A stretch of DNA of 64,000 nt from Lachnospiraceae bacterium (lineage in GTDB: Bacteria; Bacillota; Clostridia; Lachnospirales; Lachnospiraceae), in the NCBI GenBank assembly GCA_017500935.1, contig JAFVXW010000046.1, positions 123,679 through 187,678 on the forward strand. Reading direction: 5' to 3'. A program made the position numbers and the translations under genes. Below are positions 9,039-17,513 of this stretch, piece after piece; positions within the stretch are counted from its first letter, which is position 1; each line of letters opens with the position of its first letter. The notes under the pieces were generated by a model. It was given only the letters and a program-made list of their open reading frames with translations, was not told where the DNA came from and searched no databases.

Positions 9039-9933
9039 CTTTAAGCTATGCTATCCAATGGTGATTATCCTCCGATTTTCTATCTTTCCAACCGAATCAG
9101 CTATTTTTGTTTTGTAACTTTTTTAAATTCCCTGACAGTTTATTTTTAATTGCCGTCTGTCATGAAATCTATCTTTATGTTACAGATTCGCTGTACTTAA
9201 TATTTTTCATTGTCCATAAGCATTTTCTTTAAAGTTCTGAATTTCTCATTCTCTTTAAAGACTCTATATGAAATTTTTTTCTTGTACCTTTAACCCTCTT
9301 TACTGCACTTCCTTTTCTTTTATCTGACTTATCGATTCCTTTCTTTAATTCCCTTAACTTTTCTGATCTTTCAGATCCTTCTTATACTCTCTGTATCTTT
9401 TCTCTTTTCAGATTCTGCTGATACTTTCCTGTATGATTAATCTCCTGATACTTTTGTATCTCTGATCTTTTAAGTTATCTTTGAATTATTCTGCAATCTC
9501 TTTATTGAATCTGATCATCTGACTTTTATATTTTCAGTTTTGTAAAATCTTTCCTCTGATCTTTTTCTTTTAAGATGTACTCTTATCAGATTTCTGATCG
9601 ATCTGTTTTGATTTTTTATCTTGATCTGTTTTTTTCTGATTGCCTTTTTCTGAAAGGATTGTGCTGCTTTTTATGGATTATAAAGGTTTGTTGGATTAAG
9701 TTTTGGTTGGACTCGCCTGCCTTTCTGTTTGTTTTTTATTTTGTTTGCTTCTGTTTTGTTTGTGACTTCATTATATAAAAGGATTGTACAAATGTCAATA
9801 CATTTTCTGAAATTTTTTATTATTTTTTTATTTTATCTATTTTCTCTATATTTTCGCTGCTATTTTTACTCTTCTCGTCATTTTTTTCTGAATTGTCTGA
9901 CATTTATTTCCCTCTTCCATTCTTCGCCAATTA

Positions 9934-9942
9934 TGATATACT
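9934..9942 (+). promoter_or_regulatory. Extended -10 promoter for the EFR1 gene
   Basis: TGATATACT is an extended -10 (TGn-TATACT), about 60 bases before the start codon. The -35 region is poor, as extended -10 promoters allow. GGGAGG lies at the ribosome site just before the ATG at 10003. Confidence 0.6.
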
Positions 9943-10002
9943 AATGAACAGTACAGTTTTATCCGGCAAATAATAGATAATAGAAATTCAGGGAGGAATC
10001 TT

Positions 10003-10785
10003 ATGCACAATTTTACATCTTACACAATACACAAAGCAATTTTCAGTCCGACTTACGGAACTGCACACGCAGCAACCCTGGTTGCGGAACAGCTCAGTCT
10101 CAATATTTCCACTGAAAAGATCAAAAAACTGGATCTCACCACACCTGCATCACGTTCATCCAGATATTTCTTTGGTTCCAATGACCTTGTCATTGTAGGT
10201 GCTCCCGTTTATGCAGGCCAGCTTCCTCCTGTAGAGAATCTTTTCAGAAATCTGCGCGGCAACCAGACACCCTGCATCCTTCTTGCCGGCTACGGCAACC
10301 GTCACTATGATGACACCCTGGCTCAGATGGCCAACATTATGATGCAGCAGGGATTTATCTGCATCGGTGCAATCGCCTGCATCATTCCTCATATCTTTTC
10401 CGAAAAGCTGGGTTCCGGCCGTCCCAATCTTTCTGACTTAAGCCGCATTGCCGCTTTTGCCAATGCCTTAAAACCCAAATTTGAAACTGACAGCTTTGCT
10501 GCGATCACACTCCCGGGTGCTGCTTTCCCCGAGAAAAAAGAACGCAAGTTTATGCCCAAGTCTCTGAATGCTGATTTATGTACCCACTGCGGACTCTGCG
10601 CTGCATCCTGTCCCACCGGTGCCATCAACAAAGAAAACGGCGAAATCGACCAGACCAAATGTATCAACTGTATGCGCTGCAGCGTAGTCTGTCCTGCAAA
10701 AGCACGTTCCTTTGAGGCAGACGGTATCCGTTCTTATCTGGAAGAAAACTTCTCTGAACCCAGAGAAATCGAATTCTTTCTGTAA
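10003..10785 (+). CDS. EFR1-family flavodoxin/ferredoxin fusion protein
   Basis: Cytosolic electron carrier with an N-terminal flavodoxin-like domain (SPTYGTAHAA near residue 15 for FMN phosphate, VGAPVYAGQLPP near 65) and a C-terminal 2[4Fe-4S] ferredoxin domain. The two cluster motifs are CTHCGLCAASCP and CINCMRCSVVCP, each C-x2-C-x2-C-x3-CP. Length is 260 residues. It is a single-gene plus-strand unit facing away from the GH3 gene and ends at a bidirectional terminator. Redox partners are not evident nearby. Confidence 0.92.
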   Translation: MHNFTSYTIHKAIFSPTYGTAHAATLVAEQLSLNISTEKIKKLDLTTPASRSSRYFFGSNDLVIVGAPVYAGQLPPVENLFRNLRGNQTPCILLAGYGNRHYDDTLAQMANIMMQQGFICIGAIACIIPHIFSEKLGSGRPNLSDLSRIAAFANALKPKFETDSFAAITLPGAAFPEKKERKFMPKSLNADLCTHCGLCAASCPTGAINKENGEIDQTKCINCMRCSVVCPAKARSFEADGIRSYLEENFSEPREIEFFL

Positions 10786-10820
10786 GCTGACAGTTTAAAC
10801 TACATATAAAAAAGTGTACA

Positions 10821-10872
10821 AAAAATCCTGCCAAAAACTTTCGATCACATCGCGTTTTGGGCAGGATTTTTT
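10821..10872. terminator. Bidirectional terminator between EFR1 and ABC permease genes
   Basis: Long inverted repeat AAAAATCCTGCC...GGCAGGATTTTTT with added AAAAC/GTTTT pairing inside. It has T-runs on both sides and lies between two converging genes, 35 bases after one stop and 5 bases after the other. Confidence 0.85.
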
Positions 10873-10877
10873 ATTGT

Positions 10878-12245
10878 TTATTCATTTCTGATCGCCGCAA
10901 GCGGGCTTAGCTTCATAGCCCTTCTGGAGGGGAAGAAACCTGCCAGCATACCGATGACCACTGCAAAAATGACAGACATACCTGCCAGCCATGCAGGAAT
11001 ATAGGAAAGGTTTGCAATATTTCCAGATGCTTCCGATATCCTGTTTATAATCACCGAAATCCCATAGCTTACCGCCAGTCCTGCAATACCGCCGATCAGG
11101 CCAATATAACCGGCTTCCACCAGAAACATTGCCTGGATGTTTCTCATGTCACATCCCAGCACCTTCATAACACCGATTTCCTTGGTACGCTCATAAATAG
11201 ACATCATCATGGTATTGGCAATACTGATCGCCGCCACCAGCATAGATACGGCACCGATGCCGCCAAGCACAGCCTGTGTGCTTGCATATTCCTTCTGGGT
11301 TGCCTCCACCCATTCGGCGTTGCTGTAGGTCTGATATCCCAGCGACTGAATCTGTTCCTGCACTGCAGTCACATGATCAATGCTGTCCACATTCACATAC
11401 AGCTGATTGTAAAAAATCTCTTTATAAGGCTTTCCTGCCTGCGTTGTCGGCTGACCGGGAATCACCTTGTTTTTAAATACACGCTGCAGAAAAGGTTTTA
11501 AAACCTCGATATTACAGTACACATTATAACCGTACTGACTCCAGCTGTTTTCTTCATTGGGCTTTTCTACGCCCGCTGTTTTGATGATATACTTTTTGGG
11601 CGGCTGTGTACTCTGTCCGGAACTCATATCCTGATTCTGACTGTTCCAGTAAGCCTCCCTGTCAAAGATCGTAAAGACCGTATCCTCCATAAGATCCACG
11701 GGATACTCTCCGGTACTCCAATAAGGATAGTCATAGGTCTTGGGATCATAGAAATCCGCAGCAACCTGATTTCCAAAGAAAAATTCAAGTTCTGTACTGC
11801 TTTCCGGCAGATGTCCTTCTCCAACCTCAATTCTCAGACTTTTGATCCCTTCGATCGGCATTCCCTGAATATTAAAATACCCCTCATACCGGCCGTATTT
11901 GGCGATCGCATTAACCCTAAGCAGCGGATAAACACTTTCCACATGTTCAAGGCCCGAAAGCTGCTTTACAACATCGTCATCCAGCCGGAGTGTTTCCTGT
12001 GAAGAACCGGATGAAACTGCCACAGCACCGTTGCTGTAATTATTTCCTTCATATACTTCAATCGTGGTCAGACCGCCATATTCTTCAATACGGTCCATAC
12101 TGGATTTTTTCAGTCCAAGACCCAGTGAGATCATAACAACGATGGATGCGGTACCGATCACAACCCCCAGTATCGTCAGTACAGTCCTGATCTTTCTTTT
12201 CCATAAGCTGCTCAGACTCATGCGCAGCAGATCCAGAATTCTCAT
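10878..12245 (-). CDS. ABC transporter permease, MacB/FtsX type
   Basis: Membrane component of an ABC export or mechanotransmission system. One membrane segment near residues 17-40 (RKIRTVLTILGVVIGTASIV) is followed by a large outer domain to about 330, then three C-terminal membrane segments with the conserved SIYERTKEIGVMKVLGCDM motif between the first two. It has about 455 residues. An in-frame GTG overlaps the stop of the upstream gene (GTGA), but the ATG at 12245 has AGGA nine bases before it and is preferred. The upstream genes encode a secreted partner and the ATPase, so the three form one system. Confidence 0.88.
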   Translation of the reverse strand: MRILDLLRMSLSSLWKRKIRTVLTILGVVIGTASIVVMISLGLGLKKSSMDRIEEYGGLTTIEVYEGNNYSNGAVAVSSGSSQETLRLDDDVVKQLSGLEHVESVYPLLRVNAIAKYGRYEGYFNIQGMPIEGIKSLRIEVGEGHLPESSTELEFFFGNQVAADFYDPKTYDYPYWSTGEYPVDLMEDTVFTIFDREAYWNSQNQDMSSGQSTQPPKKYIIKTAGVEKPNEENSWSQYGYNVYCNIEVLKPFLQRVFKNKVIPGQPTTQAGKPYKEIFYNQLYVNVDSIDHVTAVQEQIQSLGYQTYSNAEWVEATQKEYASTQAVLGGIGAVSMLVAAISIANTMMMSIYERTKEIGVMKVLGCDMRNIQAMFLVEAGYIGLIGGIAGLAVSYGISVIINRISEASGNIANLSYIPAWLAGMSVIFAVVIGMLAGFFPSRRAMKLSPLAAIRNE

Positions 12246-12247
12246 AC

Positions 12248-13972
12248 TCACTCATCCTTTTCCAGATCCATCAGATCCTCTTCCAGAAGCTTTGCATTCT
12301 TTTTCTTTTTGCGAACCTTAAAAAGTACCAGGATCACTGCTCCTGCAAGCACCACTGCACCTGCGATGATACCGATGATCACGCCGGTTGAAAGCTTTTT
12401 CTGAGGTTCTTCAAAATCTTCCATCGGCATATCCATCATGGGATCTTCCATCATCATCATTTCAGACACAAAGATTGTAATGTCTTTTTCCACTCTTGTC
12501 TGATTGCCGGCGTCGTCTTCATAGAAAATAACTGCTTTTACAATGCCGTCATCCATGGTCTGTGCAATACCGTTTACCATGGCATCCACATTGCCGGTGG
12601 CACCCGGAGACAGATTTCCGATAAAGGTATCTCCGCCTTCCACACTGTCAGCCTCAAACTTAACCTGCACATTATACAGCGTGGTCTTACCGGTATTGTA
12701 AATCTGGAACATGACATTGGACTGTTCTCCGACCATGATATCGGGAGGCATTACTTCCGGTGTGCTGGAATCAAATTTGGATTCCTGCTTGACCGGAATG
12801 GAAACCTTGGCTTCATCGGTCAGATCCGCCTTCAATTCGGTATCGTATTTCATTCCCACAGTCACCACATAAGGCTTCTGGGACAGATCGGCCTTTGCCT
12901 GCATTTCAATCTGCAGATCATGCACAGAACCGGCTGTCATTTTCTCCACATAAATGGAACTGGAACCGGAGGTAGGCAAAAATGCGGCATAGCTGTTGGT
13001 CACAGAACCGTTGGAGCCTTCCGCGCCGCCTTCCACTGCCTGCAGATCAAACAAGACATTGTTGACTGCAGTATCATTGGAAGTATTCTTGACATGGACT
13101 GTCAGCATAAAGGTATCTCCCGCAAACACTTCCGCAGGCTCTGTTGTAAATCCTGTCACAATGATTCTGGGCTGCGATACATTGCTCACATCACTCATGC
13201 CGATGCGGCCGCTTCCGGGCTTACCCTGACAGAATACATATACTGTCAGCTCCACCGGTTTGCTGCAGCGGATACCGTCTTTGGAATACCACACCTGGAA
13301 TTTCAGCGGATAATAACCGGTCAGCACGTCCTCACGCACGGTAAAGGTATATGTCACCTCACGGCGGTTATAAAATGCCTCGTCATAAAGTCTTGTTGCA
13401 CATCCGGGAATTTCTTTGAAATTCTGTGTACTTCCCGTGGAATCAGGCACAAAAGGCCATTCATTGACATCATTTGAGATCACCGGCTCCACCAAAAGAT
13501 CGGTCAGCCATTCTTCACCCATATTGATAATGGGAAGTACGATGCTTACCTTCTGACCATAAGATACTGTGGGAGTTTCCCAGTTGTCTGCAAGAGACAG
13601 AAATTCCGTGGTAGTGGTGGTTTCACCTGTCTTTGAGACTGCTGCATCCATCAGTCCCTTGATCTTTGCCACATGGGCCCACATTTCTTCTTCCTTCATT
13701 TTTTCAGAATTGGCTATATAATAAATACCGCTGTAAAGAATATCTCCCAGCTCATCTTTAATATACTGCTCCGGATTCTCGCGTTTGATCAGTGTTTCCA
13801 TATAAAACTTCATTTCCGCATGGGCATCTGCTCTCTGGTCATCATTGATATATACAGCTTCCGTTGCCAAAACCGGCATCACGGATAAAGGAGCTGCTGC
13901 CAGCAGCATTCCTGCCATACACAGTGCCGTCACACCCTTTAACAGCCATTTATTTTTCACTCTGCTCATCAT
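12248..13972 (-). CDS. Secreted, C-terminally anchored CARDB/NEW3-like protein of the ABC system
   Basis: Surface protein with a signal peptide (residues 1-35, hydrophobic core LLKGVTALCMAGMLLAAAPL), repeated Ig-like beta domains typical of CARDB or NEW3 (VSIVLPIINMGEEWL, FMLTVHVKNTSNDTAVNNV, NVMFQIYNTGKTTLYNV), a Met/Asp-rich stretch, then one membrane segment (TGVIIGIIAGAVVLAGAVIL) and a basic tail. This architecture recurs next to MacB-type exporters and may help substrate handling. Start is uncertain: ATGs at 13987, 13972 and 13969; GGGGG lies six bases before 13972. The start overlaps the end of the ATPase gene, and its stop overlaps the permease start, so all three are coupled. Confidence 0.75.
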   Translation of the reverse strand: MMSRVKNKWLLKGVTALCMAGMLLAAAPLSVMPVLATEAVYINDDQRADAHAEMKFYMETLIKRENPEQYIKDELGDILYSGIYYIANSEKMKEEEMWAHVAKIKGLMDAAVSKTGETTTTTEFLSLADNWETPTVSYGQKVSIVLPIINMGEEWLTDLLVEPVISNDVNEWPFVPDSTGSTQNFKEIPGCATRLYDEAFYNRREVTYTFTVREDVLTGYYPLKFQVWYSKDGIRCSKPVELTVYVFCQGKPGSGRIGMSDVSNVSQPRIIVTGFTTEPAEVFAGDTFMLTVHVKNTSNDTAVNNVLFDLQAVEGGAEGSNGSVTNSYAAFLPTSGSSSIYVEKMTAGSVHDLQIEMQAKADLSQKPYVVTVGMKYDTELKADLTDEAKVSIPVKQESKFDSSTPEVMPPDIMVGEQSNVMFQIYNTGKTTLYNVQVKFEADSVEGGDTFIGNLSPGATGNVDAMVNGIAQTMDDGIVKAVIFYEDDAGNQTRVEKDITIFVSEMMMMEDPMMDMPMEDFEEPQKKLSTGVIIGIIAGAVVLAGAVILVLFKVRKKKKNAKLLEEDLMDLEKDE

Positions 13973-14717
13973 TTTCTTCCCCCGCATTCTCTTTGGTCAG
14001 ACCATTCTCTTCTGTCAGTTTATTTTCTTCTATTTTTACGATCTTACCGTCCATGATATGAAAGATTCTGTCCGCAAAATGGGCCAGATGATCATCATGC
14101 GTTACCATGACCAGCGTCTGCTTTTTTTCATGTACGACTTTGCGCATCAGCTCCATCACCTCTCTCGAAGTATTGGAATCCAAGTTTCCGGTGGGTTCAT
14201 CGGCAAAAACGATCTCCGGCTCCACCACCAGGGCTCTCGCCACGCCTACACGCTGCTGCTGACCGCCGGACATCTGGGTCGGCTTGTGGCTTTTATATTT
14301 TTTCAGTCCCACAAGGTCTAAAAGCTCCGATGCCTTCTGCAGCCGTATTTTTTTGCCGACCCCCTGAAAGGTAAGCGGCATCGCCACATTCTCCACCGCA
14401 GTCAGCGTTCCCATCAGGTTAAAGGACTGAAAAATAAATCCGATATGCTCCCGCCGAAACTTTACCAGCTGATTTTCTGTTTTTTTCTCAATATGTTCAC
14501 CGGCGATCACAATTTCACCTTTGGTTGGCTTTTCCAGTCCTGCCAGCATATTCAGCAGAGTGGATTTACCGGAGCCCGAAGTTCCTACGATCGCGCAGAA
14601 TTCCCCTTTATAGATAGAAAAATCCACGCCATTTAGCGCCCGGACTTTTGAATCGCCTACCCGGTAGATCTTGTACAGATCTTTCACCTGTATCACCGGC
14701 TCTTTTTTTTCACTCAT
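13950..14717 (-). CDS. ABC transporter ATP-binding protein, MacB/LolD type
   Basis: ATPase of the exporter. It shows Walker A GTSGSGKSTL (about 42-51), Q-loop FIFQSFNLMGTLTA, signature MSGGQQQRVGVARAL, Walker B EIVFADEPTGNLDS, and the switch histidine in LVMVTHDDHLA. After about residue 225 there is an acidic Glu/Asn tail of some 25 residues that is not part of the fold. Length is 255 residues. It is the first gene of a three-gene unit with overlapping ends. Confidence 0.93.
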   Translation of the reverse strand: MSEKKEPVIQVKDLYKIYRVGDSKVRALNGVDFSIYKGEFCAIVGTSGSGKSTLLNMLAGLEKPTKGEIVIAGEHIEKKTENQLVKFRREHIGFIFQSFNLMGTLTAVENVAMPLTFQGVGKKIRLQKASELLDLVGLKKYKSHKPTQMSGGQQQRVGVARALVVEPEIVFADEPTGNLDSNTSREVMELMRKVVHEKKQTLVMVTHDDHLAHFADRIFHIMDGKIVKIEENKLTEENGLTKENAGEENDEQSEK

Positions 14718-14839
14718 ATCTCCTTCTCCCGGCTTTCTATGACAAATATTAATAATTTCATAAAACTTTCATGACACGCTGTCAGTATAGCACAGAATCC
14801 TGTTGTGAATCATTAAGTTTTCCTTAAATAAACAGACGC

Positions 14840-14880
14840 AAAAAAAGATGCAAAAGTTTGCTTCCTCCTGCATCTTTTTT
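14840..14880 (-). terminator. Terminator after lysC
   Basis: Inverted repeat AAAAAAGATGCA...TGCATCTTTTTT with a 16-base loop; T-runs on both sides. It lies five bases after the lysC stop codon and before the ABC operon promoter region. Confidence 0.85.
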
Positions 14881-14884
14881 ATTT

Positions 14885-16204
14885 TTACAGCTGAACCAGT
14901 ACAAACATATTGTAGATCGCACGGATCGCATTTTCAAAATCGCTGTCATGAACACCGATAATGATATTCAATTCGCTGGAGCCCTGGTCGATCATACGCA
15001 CATTGATATTGGCATGCGCCAGTGCGGAAAAAATACGTGCTGCAGTACCTCTGGTGGATTTCATACCGCGTCCCACTACTGCGATCAGGGAAAGATCACC
15101 TTCAATATCAATATGATCCGGATCGCACATTCTGTGCAGTGCAGACACTACTGCCTGTTCCTTGTGCATAAATTCGTCCTGATGTGCAAAAACAGTCAGT
15201 GTATCAATTCCGGAAGGCATATGTTCAAAGGAAATACCGTTATCTTCAAAGGCCTGTAATGCTCTTCTGCCAAAACCGATCTCCGCATTCATCATTTCTT
15301 TTTCAATGGTAATGGAGCAGAATCCTTTTTTGCCCGCAATACCGGTAATGATAAAACGGGGTTTCTGGCAGGTACTTTCCACGATCCAGGTACCGCTGTC
15401 ATCCGGTGCATTGGTGTTGCGGATGTTGATCGGAATACCTTCACTTCTCACAGGGAAAATAGCATCCTCATGCAGTACGCCTGCGCCCATATAGGAGAGC
15501 TCGCGCAGCTCCTTATAGGTGATGGTTTCAATTTTTTCAGGACCCGCAATGATATTGGGGTCAGTGATCAGAAAGCCTGATACATCCGTCCAGTTTTCAT
15601 ATACATCTGCCTGGATCGCTCTTGCCACGATGGAGCCTGTGATATCGGAACCGCCGCGGGAGAAGGTCTTTACTCTGCCATCAGGATAGGAGCCGTAAAA
15701 TCCGGGTACAACCGCATTGGAAAGTGCTTTTAAGCGTTCTCCCATGATCTCATTGGTCTTGGCAGCATCAAACTCGCCGTTTTCTTTAAAAAATACCACT
15801 TCAGCCGCATCCACAAACTGATATCCCAGATAAGCCGCCATGATATGACCGTTTAAGTATTCACCTCTGGATGCCGCATAATCTTTTCCTGCCTTTGCAG
15901 CAAACTGTCTGTCAATGATCTCAAATTCCTGATCCAAAGACAAGGTAAGCCCAAGACCTTCAATGATCTCATCGTATCTGGCCTTGATCAGGGCCAGTTC
16001 CTGATGATAATCTTTATTTTCTGCAGCCAGTGCATAACAGCCATACAGCATATCTGTTACCTTGGTATCCCCTTTAAAACGCTTGCCGGGTGCACTGGGT
16101 ACCACAAATTTTCTGGAGGCTTCTGCCTGGATGATATCTCCTACTTTTTTAAACTGTTCGGCACTTGCAAGAGAACTGCCGCCGAATTTTACTACTTTTC
16201 TCAT
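14885..16204 (-). CDS. lysC: Aspartate kinase
   Basis: First step of the aspartate family pathway (aspartate to aspartyl phosphate). The kinase N-terminus MRKVVKFGGSSLASAEQF, the DKR-like RGEYLNGHIMAAYLGYQF and SRGGSDITGSIVARA are visible, followed by two C-terminal ACT domains (FCSITIEKEMM and LIAVVGRGMKSTRGTAARIF), which usually bind lysine or threonine for feedback. Length is 439 residues from ATG 16204, which follows GGGAGAAG; an ATG 24 bases earlier was rejected because it lies before that site. It is last in the traX-hom-kinase-lysC unit, which ends at a terminator. Confidence 0.95.
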   Translation of the reverse strand: MRKVVKFGGSSLASAEQFKKVGDIIQAEASRKFVVPSAPGKRFKGDTKVTDMLYGCYALAAENKDYHQELALIKARYDEIIEGLGLTLSLDQEFEIIDRQFAAKAGKDYAASRGEYLNGHIMAAYLGYQFVDAAEVVFFKENGEFDAAKTNEIMGERLKALSNAVVPGFYGSYPDGRVKTFSRGGSDITGSIVARAIQADVYENWTDVSGFLITDPNIIAGPEKIETITYKELRELSYMGAGVLHEDAIFPVRSEGIPINIRNTNAPDDSGTWIVESTCQKPRFIITGIAGKKGFCSITIEKEMMNAEIGFGRRALQAFEDNGISFEHMPSGIDTLTVFAHQDEFMHKEQAVVSALHRMCDPDHIDIEGDLSLIAVVGRGMKSTRGTAARIFSALAHANINVRMIDQGSSELNIIIGVHDSDFENAIRAIYNMFVLVQL

Positions 16205-16234
16205 AATTGCTTCTCCCGTATATTTCAATCAGAC

Positions 16235-17437
16235 TTATTTTAAAAACTCACCCATCAGTTTATACCCTTCGGGGATAAAATTGCCGCTTAAGATTGCTTC
16301 TGCTTCGTTATAATCCCAGTCTTTTTTCAGTTCATTGGTACTGTCATATAAAAGATAGGGCACCTCTCTGGAGGTATGTGTCCTTTTTGCGATCGGTGTC
16401 GGATGATCCGGCAGGATCAGCATCTTAAACGCAGTCTGTTTTTGAGTCAGTTTCTCATACAAAGGACCAACGATCCTCTGATCCAGATACTCAATGGCCT
16501 TAATCTTCTTTTCCAGACTTCCCTGATGTCCCATTTCATCCGGTCCTTCCAGATGGATATAGGCAAAATCATATCCTTTTTCTGTCAGGGCAGTATATGC
16601 TGCCTCCATTTTACCCTCATAATTGGTATTAAGTCCGCCGTTTGCCCCTTCCACATGGGCAATATCCATGCCGGTGCCGACAGCGATTCCCTTTAACAGA
16701 TCCACTGCCGAGATCATGATCCCTTTTTTTCCATAATTATCCTTAAAAGAAGTCAGGGCAGGTTTTGTGCCTGCGCCCCAGAACCAACAGCAGTTGGCCG
16801 GCTTTAAGCCCTGTTTTTTCCGTTCCAGATTTAAGGGATGTTCTTTTAAGATTTCATAGCTTTTCTTCATCATCTGCGCCAGCACTTCTTCTTTGGGAAG
16901 CCACTTGCCGATACGCTGTCCCAAAACATCGTGAGGCGGTGTAAGGTCCGGCGTTCTGCCGTTTTCCCAGATCATGCAATGTCTGTAGCTGGTTCCCACA
17001 TAAAAAGAAAATCCGTCTTTTTCCAGTTCTTTTCTGACAGCATCCAGTAAAACCGCACTGTCTTTAGTCTCAATCTCATCAGAGCTGTGATCCAGAATCA
17101 GCTGTTCTTCAAAAGCAGCATCCTCTTCTTCTGTCAAAGATACAATGTTGCAGCGCAGGGCAATGTCGGTCTCCTTCATGGAAACACCGATGGAAAGTGC
17201 CTCCAGCGGAGATCTGCCTGAATAATACCGGACAGGATCGTAACCCAATACCGCCAGATTGGCCGTATCTGATCCGGGAGCCATACCCTGCGGGATGGTG
17301 TTTACCATACCGATCTGCGCTTTTTTGCTGAGTTTATCCATATAAGGGGTTTTTGCAGCAGATAAAGGTGTTCTTCCGCCCAGCTCTCTGACCGGTTCAT
17401 CTGCCATGCCATCCCCTAAAATTACAATATATTTCAT
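16235..17437 (-). CDS. Phosphoglycerate-mutase-like protein, probable homoserine kinase (COG3635)
   Basis: Alkaline-phosphatase-superfamily enzyme of the archaeal-type cofactor-independent phosphoglycerate mutase group. Metal-site motifs are MKYIVILGDGMADEPV at the start, APGSDTANLAVLGYDP with the catalytic serine or threonine region near 55, LEGPDEMGHQG and ILPDHPTPIAKRTHTSREVPYLLY near the end. Members found beside hom and lysC have been proposed to be alternative homoserine kinases, and here it sits exactly between those genes with no classic thrB seen. So threonine synthesis is the likelier role than glycolysis. Length is 400 residues. Confidence 0.82.
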   Translation of the reverse strand: MKYIVILGDGMADEPVRELGGRTPLSAAKTPYMDKLSKKAQIGMVNTIPQGMAPGSDTANLAVLGYDPVRYYSGRSPLEALSIGVSMKETDIALRCNIVSLTEEEDAAFEEQLILDHSSDEIETKDSAVLLDAVRKELEKDGFSFYVGTSYRHCMIWENGRTPDLTPPHDVLGQRIGKWLPKEEVLAQMMKKSYEILKEHPLNLERKKQGLKPANCCWFWGAGTKPALTSFKDNYGKKGIMISAVDLLKGIAVGTGMDIAHVEGANGGLNTNYEGKMEAAYTALTEKGYDFAYIHLEGPDEMGHQGSLEKKIKAIEYLDQRIVGPLYEKLTQKQTAFKMLILPDHPTPIAKRTHTSREVPYLLYDSTNELKKDWDYNEAEAILSGNFIPEGYKLMGEFLK

Positions 17438-17458
17438 GTTTTCTTCCTTCCGGAGTTA

Positions 17459-17502
17459 CCCGCCGGCAGCCGTATGCGGCGCCGGGTGTGCGCAAAGCAC
17501 AC
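17459..17502. other. Two adjacent GC-rich hairpins between hom and the kinase gene
   Basis: CCCGCCGGC...GCCGGG, then GTGTGC-GCAAA-GCACAC type repeat, fill most of the 76-base gap. There is no T-run. They may set mRNA ends or stability and so uneven expression inside the operon. Confidence 0.4.
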
Positions 17503-17513
17503 TTTATTCCAAT

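Larger units (their letters stand above)
8956..10002. other. Gene-free T-rich tract
   Basis: No convincing gene is seen in about 1.05 kb. Two short plus-strand frames near 9575-9944 are Phe/Ile/Leu runs caused by base composition. The plus strand is strongly pyrimidine-rich. The words TCTGATCTTT, CTGATAC and CAGAT recur many times between 9360 and 9660, often as GATC. A hairpin lies at 9007-9038 and the EFR1 promoter at 9934-9942. Nothing else is recognised; a long leader RNA, degraded DNA or a structural region are all possible. Confidence 0.6.

Noticed and set aside
9575-9944. Two plus-strand frames of 67 and 71 codons in the T-rich gap
   Set aside because: They consist mostly of Phe, Leu and Ile from T-rich DNA, have no ribosome site and run across promoter-like sequence. 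Composition explains them.
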